A stretch of 33,703 nt of DNA, taken from NCBI GenBank assembly GCA_001430745.1, contig KQ481983.1, positions 3,090,323 to 3,124,025 of the forward strand. Direction: 5' to 3'. Under the pieces are notes generated by a model. The model was not told where the DNA came from. It did not search any database and saw only the letters and a program-made list of their open reading frames with translations. Origin of the DNA: Auxenochlorella pyrenoidosa. Taxonomy: Eukaryota > Chlorophyta > Trebouxiophyceae > Chlorellales > Chlorellaceae. How positions within the stretch are numbered: the first letter of the stretch is position 1; each line of letters begins with the position of its first letter. Below are positions 1 through 9,755 of this stretch, piece after piece. The translations under genes were made by a program, and so were the position numbers.

Positions 1-38
1 CAAGCAAGGTTTTCCACTGCCCGTTGTACGCAGCCCGT

Positions 39-64
39 GGGGGGGGGGGGGGGAGGGGGGGGGG
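39..64. repeat. G homopolymer tract
   Basis: Fifteen consecutive G (39-53), one A, then ten more G (55-64). It is a simple low-complexity tract that could form a G-quadruplex or reflect a length error in the assembly. No gene depends on it. Confidence 0.9.
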
Positions 65-327
65 AGGTAGAAGGGCTTGCAGCCTCGCAGGCTGCAGCCT
101 GGAGTCCTCGCCAGGAGCCGTGCACACTTAGTGTGCCCGTCATCTTATAGCTGCCGGCACCTCTCTCCAAGCAGAGCCCGCTCGTCGCACGCTGGTCATC
201 ACCCGTCACCTGTACCTTTCCACCCTTCCTCTTTCTTGCATGAGTCTGACTTGTCGTATGCCAGTTTTCTTTTTTCTAGTAATGTGACCGCGCCGGGCCT
301 GTTGTCGAATTAATCGACTGGGACGGG

Positions 328-332
328 TGTAA
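328..332 (+). terminator. Candidate TGTAA polyadenylation signal
   Basis: TGTAA, the typical chlorophyte poly(A) signal, on the plus strand about 55 bases from the facing motif on the minus strand. It would end a plus-strand transcript entering from the left of the window, whose coding part is not visible. Confidence 0.35.
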
Positions 333-385
333 CAAGCAGCCACCCTAATCTGCCCTTGCTCTGCTGGCTCAGCACTGTCTATCAA

Positions 386-390
386 TTACA
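386..390 (-). terminator. Candidate TGTAA polyadenylation signal
   Basis: Minus-strand TGTAA (TTACA on the plus strand), with a second copy at 413-417. Either would give the gene ending near 948 a 3' UTR of about 0.55 kb. Confidence 0.4.
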
Positions 391-947
391 GGAGTTGCAG
401 CACAGCTCGCTGTTACATCTACAACCTTCCAGCCAGATGACAGGTGCGCTCCCAAAAACAAAGGGCGCATCACTCCTCCTTGCCGTGGCTGCCCACTGCA
501 GCAAGGTGGTGCCCTGGGTGCTGGCTGCGGCGGCCCGCGAGCAAGGCCCATAGCTTGGGTGGCAGGCCTGCAGCAGCAAGTGTGACCAGATGGAGAAACG
601 GTAAGAAGCAGTGAGGCAGGACAGACCGAACTGAGCAGCTTTATGGGCACGACATCGCGGCAGGCTAGGGGCGGTTGGCTTGCGGGACGTGGGCAGCAGC
701 TGAACAGCCCACTTTTGAGGACGCGGTGCAGGCAGCGTGCGCTGGTGGCTGCTGCCAGGGAGGCCATGAGGGAGACCGACAACGACAGGCTGCCGATGCC
801 GGGCACCGTGATGCTGCAAGGGCCGGGGGTCGCTGTTGTACTCTGAGGAGCACAAAAGTGTGCCCTGACGGCTGATGTTGAGCTTGCAGCACCTCGGGGG
901 CATACCCCAGCAGGCACTTCCAACCAGCCAGCTCAGCAACAGAAACC

Positions 948-2436
948 TCACTTGCCGCTGAAGATGACCGAGCGGTAGAAAGCACCCTCATACCCCCCGG
1001 AAAAACACGCGGCCATTGAAATAGGCGCACCTGTAGCAGAAGGTGGCCGAGGACCAGAAGGCGCTCAGCGCGGTCAGCTTGCTCAGCAGGTGCGTCTGCT
1101 GCAGCAGGCCCTCTGGCGAGGCCTCCAGCGGCAGCAGCAGGAAGGCCTGCTGCGCGTCCGCCAGCTGGTCGGCAGCCACAGACAGCGCATCTGTCAGCTC
1201 TGCAGGCGGATTGGGCAGCAGGCGGGGAGTGCAGTGAGGGTGGGCTGGTGAAGCCAGGGCAGGCGAGTGTACAGGCAGCACAGGCGAGCCTGCAGGGGCC
1301 TCAGGAGGGCAGTGCATGGCGTCTCGGTGTGCATGCGATGGCAGGCAGGGCATGCCCTCCTGGCGGCCTCGCTGACCGCCCCTTTTCACCCTTGAGCCGC
1401 ATGCAGACCGACAGGTTGGCAAAGTTGAGGCACAAAACGAGCAGCGCCAGCGGCACCGAGCGGGATGAGTAGGCCAGCGCGGAGAGCAGCAGGTAGCAGG
1501 CAATCGACAAGTCGCGCGGCGCGTAGAACTCGGACTTCAGGCCTGGGGAGCAGAGTGCGCACACAAAAGATGGCTCAGCACAAGAGCAGGCACACGGGCA
1601 GGGTGCTGCCTGAATCGGGTTGGTGCAAGCATGCATCTTGGCAGGTAGCACAGGGCAGTTGCCACAACTCGAGGCTCCAGCCATGCATGTCTCACTCCTC
1701 TTCTCAGCCCCCGCGGCACGGCCAAAGGTGAATGCCACCGTCTCGTCGCCGCCGGGCATCAGCCCCACCACCGCCATGTTGGAGCAGCGCGCATAGAGCG
1801 TGCTGGCATCGGCATGCCAGGCCACCAGGTCCGCATCAAGCGCTGCAAAGTCTTTGGAGGAGGCGCCAGGCTGCAGTACACAGTGTGTCGGGGGCCGAAT
1901 TAGGCACGATACGGAAGGGTCTGCACAAGGGTGCGCAGGGGGCTGGCGTCTTCACAGCTGCGGCAGCAGTGCTTGAACCCTTACCTGTGGGACCCGCAGC
2001 GTGTGCCGCTCAGGAAAGGTCAGGAACTCTGCAGAGTATCTTCGAAATGCGTTCCAAGTCTCTGGCAGGCCTGCAGTGCAGGTTGCATGTTTCAAGCCTC
2101 TGAGGCAGGGGCACCGGGCAGGGGGCACTGCTGGCGGCGGCTGTGGCGGTCATCGATCAAAGCCCATCGGCGGGTGACGATGGCTTCATCCATGATCACA
2201 CGTTCAATGATGCAGCTCTCGCGCACCCACAATAGGCGCAAGGGCAACCGGAAGGCCCACCGCTGCCAAGCAAGCGCCGAAATACAGCAATGGACGCATT
2301 GAAGTGCAGCAGGATGCAAGGCACGCAAAAGAGGAATGGGAGGGGCCGACCTCGGCCTGCAACATGAACAGGGTGCCAGGCGGGATGCGGTTCCAGGCGC
2401 TTGATGCAACTCCATATACGACAATTTAGTCTGCAT
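948..2436 (-). CDS. Unrecognised membrane protein, about 261 aa, six exons
   Basis: I do not recognise the family. Exons in transcript order that stay in phase are 2436-2202, 2028-1985, 1870-1696, 1542-1390, 1199-1031 and 957-948, giving 262 codons with the stop. The best-supported part is exons 2-5, which hold FLTFPERHTLRVPQ, a segment around VGLMPGGDETVAF, a strongly hydrophobic stretch in exon 4 (YLLLSALAYSS followed by PLALLVLCLNF) that would give one or two membrane segments, and a helical, Leu/Gln-rich C-terminal region. The 5' end is uncertain: the frame is open up to an ATG at 2436, but the first exon is not obviously coding throughout. The 3' end is also ambiguous. Either a 73-nt intron leads to a 10-nt last exon (used here), or the fifth exon reads on to a stop at 988. 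It is followed on the same strand by no other gene, and PSRP6 lies upstream. Confidence 0.45.
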
Positions 2437-2785
2437 GCTTTGCTGTGCTTTGGAATGTTCAACGTTGACTGACTGGCTAGGATCAGCAGGAGGGTCATGC
2501 CAGCCCCCGCATCAGCAGGCGAATGCTGGTGCTCCATCCTGACTGCCAGTGACTGTTGCTGCTGATCGACAGCCCTGCTGCATGATGTCCCCTCCAAGCC
2601 CTGCTCCCAGCTGTGTCCTCCCTATGGCTATCAACCAGCAGCACCAGGGTACGCAACAGGTCAGGAAGCATTACAGAGCGGAGCAGCAGGAGAGATAGCA
2701 AGTAGAGGAGAGGCGAAAAGAATCAAATGCGGTGGCGCAGCCGTATCGAACACTAGCAGTTGGTGCGCGCGCCGCATTAACCGCT
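2437..2785. other. Spacer between two tandem minus-strand genes
   Basis: This stretch holds the short 3' UTR of the plastid ribosomal protein gene, with its TGTAA motif at 2671-2675, and then presumably the promoter and 5' UTR of the next minus-strand gene. No further gene is seen. Confidence 0.5.
2671..2675 (-). terminator. TGTAA polyadenylation signal of the PSRP6-like gene
   Basis: Minus-strand TGTAA lies 111 bases past the stop codon of the plastid ribosomal protein gene. It is the only such motif between that stop and the next gene, so the assignment is fairly natural. Confidence 0.55.
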
Positions 2786-3340
2786 TCACTGGCTGATCAC
2801 AGTGTACTGCGGCGGCGGCGCAGGGGCCTCCGGGTACACCGCAGGGCCGTGCCGCTTGTCGGCAGGGCACCGCTTCTTAGGCCGCCGGTGCGCCATCTTC
2901 TTGGCGCCCTTGAACTCTGCAAGCATGAGAGGTTGGTGGGCGTGACAGCCAATGAACGCCAAGCAAGTTGGAGAGCATATGAAGTTTGGGGACGTGCACC
3001 GTTTGGCAGCTGTGGCAGCCCGCAGTTCGCTGCAAGGCGCGTGGGTGGCGGGGCGCGGGCGTCCAAGCCGCCCTGCGACGGCCGCCACAGCGGCCGCCTT
3101 GCCACGCTTTCACACGGATTCTAGACCGCAATGTGCCAGCTTCCGGCCCCTCGCGCCGGCTGCAAGTTGCTCGGGCCGCGAGCAGCCAGCATGCAAGCCT
3201 ACGCCCCGGGCTGCGCCTCCATCGAGCGCTGAGAGGTGCTGGATCCGCTGGCCGGCCTACTCACGCGGCTTGGTGGCGCAGGTCACCACCTCGCGGCGAG
3301 TCGCCAGGCCGCTGCTGGAGGGGAGTGCCACGGCAAACAT
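2786..3340 (-). CDS. PSRP6: Plastid-specific 50S ribosomal protein 6-like (cL38)
   Basis: Two exons, 3340-3265 and 2916-2786, join in phase to a 68-residue protein. The N-terminal part (MFAVALPSSSGLATRREVV) is rich in Ala, Ser and Arg, as in a short chloroplast transit peptide, and ends near VTCATKP. The mature part carries KKMAHRRPKKRCPADKR, then GPAVYPEAPAPPPQYTVI. This order, a basic RPKK box, a short hydrophilic link and then a Tyr-Pro-rich tail, is what I recall of plant PSRP6, a small protein of the chloroplast large ribosomal subunit with no bacterial counterpart. The plant protein is longer, about 105 residues as a precursor. The intron is 348 nt with a gtgagt donor and a TGCAG acceptor. 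The gene is easy to miss because of its size. The identification rests on motif resemblance only. Confidence 0.62.
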
Positions 3341-3525
3341 CTTGACCAACCGGGTGTACAAACAACGCAGCAGCAGACACAATGGCCGTGGTTGCCGGCC
3401 TCATCCTGCTGGCGGCACCGGCTGGCGCCAGCGCACACATCGGCTCTCCTTCTCTTCTCCTCGTCTCCTGTTCCCGTGTCTAATCGCTGGCTCAAGCGCT
3501 GGAACAACAGCATTACATTCATCAA

Positions 3526-4637
3526 TCAGTGCCAAGGGCGGTCAGCGGCGCCCTCGGCAGAGAGACGCCCCTCTTCGCCACCAGGCGGGTGCTGCACCGC
3601 CAGGCCGCCGCGGCTGCTGCTGGCAGCCGTGCCCCCAAGCACACGCCGCTCCAGCGCTGCCCAGGGGTTCTCCGTCATGGACGGGTTCACATAGGCATCA
3701 ATGCCTGCCGTGCCGCCACCTCCTCGTCCGCCGCCGCGGCCACCACGCCCGCCCCTGCCACCGCCGCCGCGCCCGCCGTACTGATTGGCGGGTGGCGGCT
3801 GCCCAGAGTACAGCTGCTGCTGGTCAGGCAACGGGGCACGTGCTCTGAACTGGCCCTGATGCTGCTGCTGCTGCAGCTGCTGCGGGTTTGGTGTTTGGGA
3901 GTGCGGCGGTGGGCCAGGGTAGGGACCTGGAGGGGGCAGGGGCCGCTGGTGCTGCTGCCAAGGCGAGCCAACCGGGGGCGCCAGCCCTGGAGGCGGCCCT
4001 GCCAATGCGTGCTGCTGCTGCTGCCAGGGTCCCGGCATGTGCGGTGGGGCCAGCTGCCCTGGCGGGCCTGGCCAGGGCCGTGGAGGGCCGGGGCGGGGGT
4101 GGTGGGCGTGCTGCGGTGGCGCTGCCTGGAACTGGGGGGGCGGCAGGTGCATGCCTGCTGGGCGCTGAGGTGGCGCCTGCCACTGCTGGCCGAGCGGCGG
4201 ACCAGCTGGCGCGAGCCGGCCGCTCTTTGCGGCATCTTGTGCTGCCGACGCAACAGCTGCACGACGCTGCTGCTGTGCATCACGAGAGCGCTGCATCGCG
4301 CCGACTGGGTCGCTGCACCAGGAGGCAGCCAGAGGGTGCATGCTCAGGTCAGGCATGCGCAGGCTGTGTCGCGCTGCGATGCAACGGCAGTAGCGACACG
4401 CCTCGCCAATGATGAGGCATGTCGAGCTGGATGATGCAAGCATGCAAATACAGCAGCACCAACCTCTGGTCACCTGTAAAAGTTGAAGGGGCCCGAGTTT
4501 GTGGCGGGCTTGCCCTCGTCGGCGAACGGGTTGGCCAGCGCAGCGCCGCCTGCTGTAGGCCCTGGCCCCTCGCCACCATCTGCCGCCGACTGCGTCAGCG
4601 CCTTCAGGCGCTTGCGCCGCGCCTCGGAGCTCTCCAT
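3526..4637 (-). CDS. Pro/Gln-rich RGG protein with a TTDN1/MPLKIP-like C-terminal motif
   Basis: Two exons, 4637-4474 and 4312-3526, give 316 residues. The N terminus (MESSEARRKRLKAL) is basic and helical. It is followed by NPFADEGKPA and GPFNFYSDP, the latter spanning the splice junction. Residues of roughly 90-220 are low complexity, rich in Pro, Gln, His and Gly. An RGG/GRGG cluster follows, and then AYVNPSMTENPWAALE near residue 261. That last motif (aromatic, x, x, PSM, two residues, PWxxLE) resembles the conserved C-terminal box of the metazoan TTDN1/MPLKIP family and of plant proteins annotated as hydroxyproline-rich. TTDN1 is linked to splicing and lariat debranching in animals, so an RNA-related nuclear role is only an inference. 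The intron has donor gtgacc and acceptor TGCAG. The gene is divergent from the ANP32-type gene. A TGTAA motif sits only about 10 bases beyond the stop (3513-3517), which is unusually close. Confidence 0.62.
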
Positions 4638-5249
4638 AGGGACGGGCTGTGGCGGCGGCAGCAGCAGCGAGTGGCGGCAGCCCGAATAGCAGCGCTGGCA
4701 CTGCCTCCTGCGGTCTGGCGTGCCACTTCAAGCTAACTGAGCCTTCAGAAAGGTCGCACGGAGCTGCTTCAGCCAAAGCCTGCCGGCAACGGGCGATGCG
4801 TGCCGCCCTACTCTTGTGCAGGGGCTTATGCCCGTATTTCGGGGTGAGATCGGAGGCAAGAGTGCTACAATCGACACCTGAAGTGACTCCCTGCTCCCAG
4901 CAAAGCAGAAAGCTGGGCACTGCGTCTGCTGCTGGGCCATGACACGGCCATCTTCTCTTCTTCTCCAATTCTGAGATCAACACTGTGCAGACAAATCAAT
5001 CGCATCAGACTGACAGCTTAGCAGAGACAGGTGAGGCGTCGTGCCAAACACTTTGAGTTGTGCGGCTGCGTGGGGCTGCTTGCAGGTCTGCACGTGCTCC
5101 CACTGGCGGCTAGAACGACCTATGCTCGGAAATATTTTCCCGCTCGCCCGCACCTGCAAGGCTCGGGTCCAGTGCCTCTGCCGACAGCAGCGCCGCCGCC
5201 AACTACGCCCAAACCAGCTTTTGCCGTGGGCACTGCTGCAGGGGCCCAG
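4638..5249. promoter_or_regulatory. Divergent intergenic region (RGG protein / ANP32)
   Basis: This is the 612-bp head-to-head spacer between the minus-strand RGG protein (ATG at 4637) and the plus-strand ANP32-type gene (ATG at 5250). It should hold both promoters and 5' UTRs. No defined core promoter element could be assigned. The plus-strand frame is open from 5031 into the ANP32 start, so part of this region could be coding if the true start lies upstream. Confidence 0.4.
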
Positions 5250-8200
5250 ATGCCCAAGTCCTTTGCCGAGGCGCTCGGCGCCTTGACCGAGAAGCAGGGC
5301 AAGGGCAAGGCGCCAGGGGAAATCAAGTCACTCAACCTGGACTCCAGCTGCCGAGCAGCGCGCGTTGAGGCAAGCGCTGAGCTTTAGGCTGCTGGTGCCC
5401 GCTTGCAGGCTGGGCCATGGGCGGCCCTCTGCTGGCCATCCCTTGTCTGTGCGTGGGTAGCTGTGCTGCTGCACCCTGTGTGTCGCGGTTGCCGGGTATG
5501 CGTTGGAGCAAGCGGGTGTGGCTGGCAGCCAGGCAGAGCCACAACACAGGCAGCCTCAGCAGCCTGTTGCTTTGCATTTACCGAGCGGCAGCGTCTTCCG
5601 CATGTTGCTGGCCAGATGCAGCGTGCCGCAGCTCTCACCAGCCGCCATGCCACGTCGCAGCGATGCCACTGGCGCATCCGGCGGCTTGCCCCGTCCCAGA
5701 CTCCGCTTCCTGGGCTTGGTGCGCAGGGCCTGGAGGCTTACACGCAGCTGGAGAAGCTCTCTCTGGGCAGCCTGGGCCTCAAGTCGCTCGAGGGGCTGCC
5801 AACTACGGTGCGCCGCAAACCCGCGACTGCCGCAGCTGCATGCAGGCCGTGTGCTGCTGTGCTCCTGTGGTTGCACTGCGGCCCGTGTGGTTGGCACATG
5901 GATGCAGGCAGGGTTGGTACTGAAGGATGCAGGGCTTGGCTGCACTGGGAGGGCACGCGGAAATTTGCGGCTCCATTCTGCCCGCTTGCTGCAGCTCACT
6001 AGCCTTGTGGTGAACGACAACGCGCTCACTGGCGCATCTCTCACGGGGCTAGCGACCCTCAGCAGTTTGCGGCGGCTGGACCTGGCAGGTGAGCTTTGTC
6101 AGGGGGCTGCCATGTGGCTGCAGTGTTGCCGGCGGCGGGTGGCGGTCCTAGCCACCATGCACGGCAGCGTTGCCCGAGCGATCGACGATCGGTGCTTCTT
6201 GGAAACACAACGTTCGCAACAAGATATCCTCGAAAGGGCCTGCTTTGGAGGACTCTTGATGCGCCGGGCCTGCGTGGCAAAACCGTAGCAGGTGCCCCTC
6301 TGAAGAATCCCCTCCCCACACGGCTGCAGGCAATCGCATCGCCAACGTGCAGCAGCTGGAGCCGCTCAAACAGCTCTCCCACCTGCACAGCCTCGATTTG
6401 GAGGGCTGCCCGCTGGCTGACGAGCCCACTTACCGGTCCAAAGTCTTCGAGATGCTGGCGGTGTTGCCACACTTCACGGCGGTCGATGAGCTGAACAAGA
6501 ACGGTGCGTCGGGCAGGGGCGGGCTCAACAAGAACGGTGGGGCAGGGCGATGGGCGGTCTGCCGTCCTCTAGAGCCCCCACCCGGGGCCACGAGGTGAAG
6601 GCCTGCCCGCGCCGGCCTGCGGCACCCTGCTGGCGCAGCTTTGGGGGTCCCGCCCGCCAGTCGGGAGCTCCCGACAGGTGGGGCCGTGTTCAAACTTGCC
6701 GCGGGCTCTGGCATCACCCAGCTCCCCAATTCCTCTCTTGTGCTGTGCCCGCAGACGAGGTGGTAGAGGCGGAGGACACTGAGGGCGAGGTGCGCACCCT
6801 GGGGCCCCCCCCTGCAATCATGCGTGCCCACCCTTGTGAGGCAGCCATCTCCTCTGGCTTCTCCTGGTTGGGCGTCAAGCCTGGTTCTCATCTCAATGTC
6901 ACCTTCCCAATTCTCTGGCCACCAGGAGGAGGAGGAGGATGACGACTACGAGGAGGAGGAGGAGGACGATGATGGCGATGACGGCGAGGTGGGGCTGGGG
7001 TGGGCACAGGAGAAGCGGAGCGGTGCGTTTCTCTGCTCCCCTGCCTGCCAACCCTCTGCCTTGCTGAGGGGGGGGGCATGAGCCCATTCGCCTGTCCTGC
7101 ATAGTGACCGAGCTTCTCTCGCCCCTGGCCGCCTGGCCACCTGCTCAGGGCGAGGAGGGCGGCGAGGGCCAGGGCACCGGCGGCGGCGGCGGCGGCGCAG
7201 CTGGCGACGATGGCGACGTGAGTGCCGTGCTGGCGCTGCGTGCGCTGTATGCTCCTCCAGCACTCTCGAGCCTGCGCCTGCTGCTGCTCTGGCTCATGAC
7301 CTGCCATGCGCCTCCTGGCTGCTGCTCACGGTGCCGCATGCTCGCCCTCGCCCCCTGCTCACCCTGCTCGCCCTCGCCCACGTGTGCCCCACCTGCAGGA
7401 CGATGATGTGAGCCTGCCGCCCGGCCTCCTGGGCTGGGCAGCCGCCACCTGTGCTGCCGAGCACCAGCTGGTATTCTTGCTGTGCGGGGGCATGTGCTGT
7501 TGGTTGAATCGCGGGGTGCCCCCCGCAGTGCTGCCAAGGGCGTGCCCGTTTGTTGCTTGCTCCACCCCTGCTTGCCTGCCTGCCCCACCCCCTGCAGGAT
7601 GATGGCGAGGAGGACGACGGCGGCGAGGAGGAGGAGTATGAGGAGGTGAGGGGTGCCGCACAGCTGCCCTTCTACTGGCCATGGTCTTCTGTTTGGGCTT
7701 TTGCTTCCCCCTCTTTGGTGGCTTGTTTGGCAGGTGGAGCTGGGGCCAATAGTCACGCCACCGGTGAGCTTTACTGGTCAACGCCCAGTGCTTGGTTGTC
7801 CTATTGCCGACCCATCGTCCCCCGGGCATCTTCGTGCAGGGCGAGGAGGAGGAGGGCGCCAAGTCGCCCACCACCGCGGCGCTGCTGAAGGTGCCCAGTG
7901 CCTGCCACCCCCTGCCCCAGCAACCTGCACTCATGCACACCAGCATGCCGCGCCCGTGTGTGCCCTGCAGCATGCGTGAGGCGCGGAAGAGACCGGGCGC
8001 CAAGGTCATTTATTTGCTGCCCTCTGTGCCTGCTGTTTGCTGCGCTTGTGTGCAGGACGACCTGTCGGACGACGAGGAGGAGTATGCAGTGAGGGTTTGC
8101 TGGGCGACCCTAGCCTAATGAATCGTTGCTTTAAATCATTGTTGATGGATGGGAGGGGGGGGCGGGTGTTTGAGCGCAGCCTGGTGAGTGGGATCCTGGG

Positions 8201-8732
8201 AAGCATCTGGAGACTGTGCTGGGAAGCGCACCTGTGCGCCCTTTCCTGCGACTGAACTCATCCCCGCCTTGGCGCCATGCCCTGCAGGAGGAGGAGGAGC
8301 CAGAGGATGAGGAGGTGCGCTGCGCTGCCTCAACCGGCCTTCACTGCAGCTGTTCTGCCCCCACTGCCTCTGCTGAAGGCGATCCTGTTGCTTTTCTGTG
8401 TGGCGCGCCTTGGCAGCATGCACGCTGTGGCCAGCACTTCTCAGGGACCCTGCAGTGGCTGCCCCTGTTTGCAGATTGACGACGAGGATGAGGAGGCGCC
8501 AAAGAAGCGGAAGCGCGCTGACAGCGATGAGGGTGCGCCCGCTGCTGCCTATGCTGCTCGTATCTCCAGCCCTGCACTGCCCCCCTGTGCCTTACGCCTG
8601 TGTTGCCGCCAACCTGCACTCTGCACTCCCTGCAACATAGTGGTATTGAGTTCTCTGCTGTTCATGCACTGCTGCTGTGCTGCAGACTACGAGGATGAGG
8701 ACGAGGAGGAGGAGGAGGAGGACGATGAGTGA
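5250..8732 (+). CDS. ANP32: ANP32/pp32-type acidic leucine-rich nuclear phosphoprotein
   Basis: Fifteen exons join in phase to 312 residues: 5250-5369, 5727-5807, 5995-6088, 6330-6503, 6755-6789, 6926-6988, 7149-7217, 7399-7407, 7598-7645, 7734-7763, 7840-7890, 8056-8088, 8288-8314, 8475-8532 and 8686-8732. Residues 1 to about 155 form the leucine-rich domain. It shows VEGLEAYTQLEKLSL, LTSLVVNDNALTG, SLRRLDLAGNRI, HLHSLDLEGCPL and the LRR cap (YRSKVFEMLAVLPHFTAVDEL). The rest is a long Glu/Asp tail holding the basic box PKKRKR (near 287-292), a likely nuclear localisation signal, and ending in EEEEEEDDE. ANP32 proteins are nuclear histone-binding and phosphatase-regulating proteins. Intron 1 uses a GC donor: VEGL is restored by this junction and matches the family consensus. 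The 30-nt exon at 7734-7763 is the least certain. The first ATG could lie upstream in the same frame. The closest alternative is another acidic LRR protein such as an SDS22-like one, but the tail argues for ANP32. Confidence 0.85.
5370..5375 (+). other. Non-canonical GC donor, ANP32 intron 1
   Basis: The exon ends GAG and the intron starts GCAAGC. The acceptor is at 5726. Joining here yields RVEGLEAY, which fits the conserved start of the ANP32 repeat. A GT at 5364-5365 would also keep frame but deletes the conserved Val-Glu. Confidence 0.6.
7399..7407 (+). other. Predicted 9-nt microexon in the ANP32-type gene
   Basis: GACGATGAT (Asp-Asp-Asp) is flanked by CTGCAG on the left and GTGAGC on the right, both matching the strongest splice sites in this gene. 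It keeps frame and encodes acidic residues like its neighbours. It would be missed by ordinary gene finders. It is predicted from splice motifs only. Confidence 0.55.
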
Positions 8733-9755
8733 AGGAGGCTATGCGCAAGCTGCTGCAGCCTGCATGCCCGCCGGCTGCTGCGCCGAACCCCTCGGCTTGA
8801 GGACTGCAGTGACCGCCACTCCCTGTCAGCTGACTTGACATGCTCTCGGCCCTCTCGCAGCCCTCCCTAGGCAGCCGCACAATCATGCGCCATGATGTGC
8901 CACCCAACCCACTCGCGTCGCCTCGCCTTGTCTGTCTCAAATGCTGTGCCTGCCCCATGAGTGGTGCCCCCTCAGCAGGCTCGATTGCTAACGCCCGACT
9001 GCATGCGTGCACGCTGCGGCGCGCCCATGCCCCACCCAGATAAAGCAACCTCACTGCCCCTGCTGTATTCCCGACAAGTTGTACACCCCTTCCCTCTCTC
9101 TCCTTCCAGCAGAGCAGGGCTTTTTGTCGCGACTCGCACCGCTAATCGCTATTATCTCCTCCTGCTCTGCTCCACCCGGTTGGCCCTGCATCCCGTTGTT
9201 GGCTGCTGCTCTTGTGCACCGCTCGCAGCTGGAACTTTCCGAAGCCTCTCTAGCTCTGTAAACCTCACGCGTCCTGGGGTTTGAGCATTGAGTTGCACTC
9301 AGGTGGCAGGCGTCCCCAGACGCGAGGAGAAATTCATGGATCGTTGGATTGGGTTGTGGCCGAAGCGGGCAACGGAGAGAAGCGATGGCAGTGCAGTCAG
9401 CAGCGGTAACGAGACACTAAAGGGAATGAAAGGCATGAATGGGGGGGGAGGGGGGAAGCCAGTCTATTCCACTCATGGGACGGGAAGAGAGGGTTTGGTC
9501 TGGGCAAGGGATTAAGGCTGCCGAAAAACCAAGGCGCCATGCCGAGGCCGCCTGCTCAGGACTGTGACGTGACGGTGGGGTGGAGCGTGGTGGTACATCT
9601 GTTCGCAGCAGCGGTGGGAGGGGGGGCCGGAGGGCGGAGTGCTGCTGCCTGGGGCTGCGGTGGGCTGTGCACGGCTGGCAGCATATTCAAAAGCACAGCC
9701 GCCCGCCAAACGGTGCCCCAGCTGGAGGGGGCAGCCTGCTGTGCGGGGCAGCGCC
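8733..9755. other. Convergent 3' spacer
   Basis: This is the tail-to-tail region between the ANP32-type gene and the minus-strand plastid membrane protein. The plus-strand 3' UTR probably ends after TGTAA at 9257-9261. No TGTAA was found on the minus strand for the opposing gene. The open frames here have no recognisable domain, and no RNA gene is seen. Confidence 0.5.
9257..9261 (+). terminator. TGTAA polyadenylation signal of the ANP32-type gene
   Basis: TGTAA lies 525 bases after the ANP32 stop codon, and the plus strand carries no competing copy in between. A 3' UTR of this length is common in chlorophytes. Confidence 0.5.

Larger units (their letters stand above)
1..947. other. Left-edge 3' flank without a recognisable gene
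   Basis: No reading frame here looks like a conserved protein, and the longer open frames on the minus strand (369-951) are low-complexity shadows. The stretch reads as two facing 3' ends. TGTAA on the plus strand at 328-332 would serve a plus gene lying to the left of the window. TGTAA motifs on the minus strand (plus-strand TTACA at 386-390 and 413-417) would serve the minus gene that ends near 948. This assignment is inference from the known chlorophyte poly(A) motif. Confidence 0.45.

Noticed and set aside
369..951. Two overlapping minus-strand open frames of about 185 codons
   Set aside because: They lie past the stop of the minus-strand gene and before its poly(A) motifs. Both are Ser/Pro/Ala/Cys-rich shadows, consistent with 3' UTR.
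2952..3848. A 298-codon open frame on the plus strand
   Set aside because: It crosses the antisense of the PSRP6-like gene and its intron as well as the end of the RGG gene. Its composition is random Arg/Ala/Ser-rich, without recognisable motifs.
3529..4434. A 301-codon open frame on the plus strand
   Set aside because: It is the antisense of the Pro/Gln/Gly-rich second exon of the RGG protein. GC-rich repeats keep the opposite frame open, and it has no domain and no splice context.
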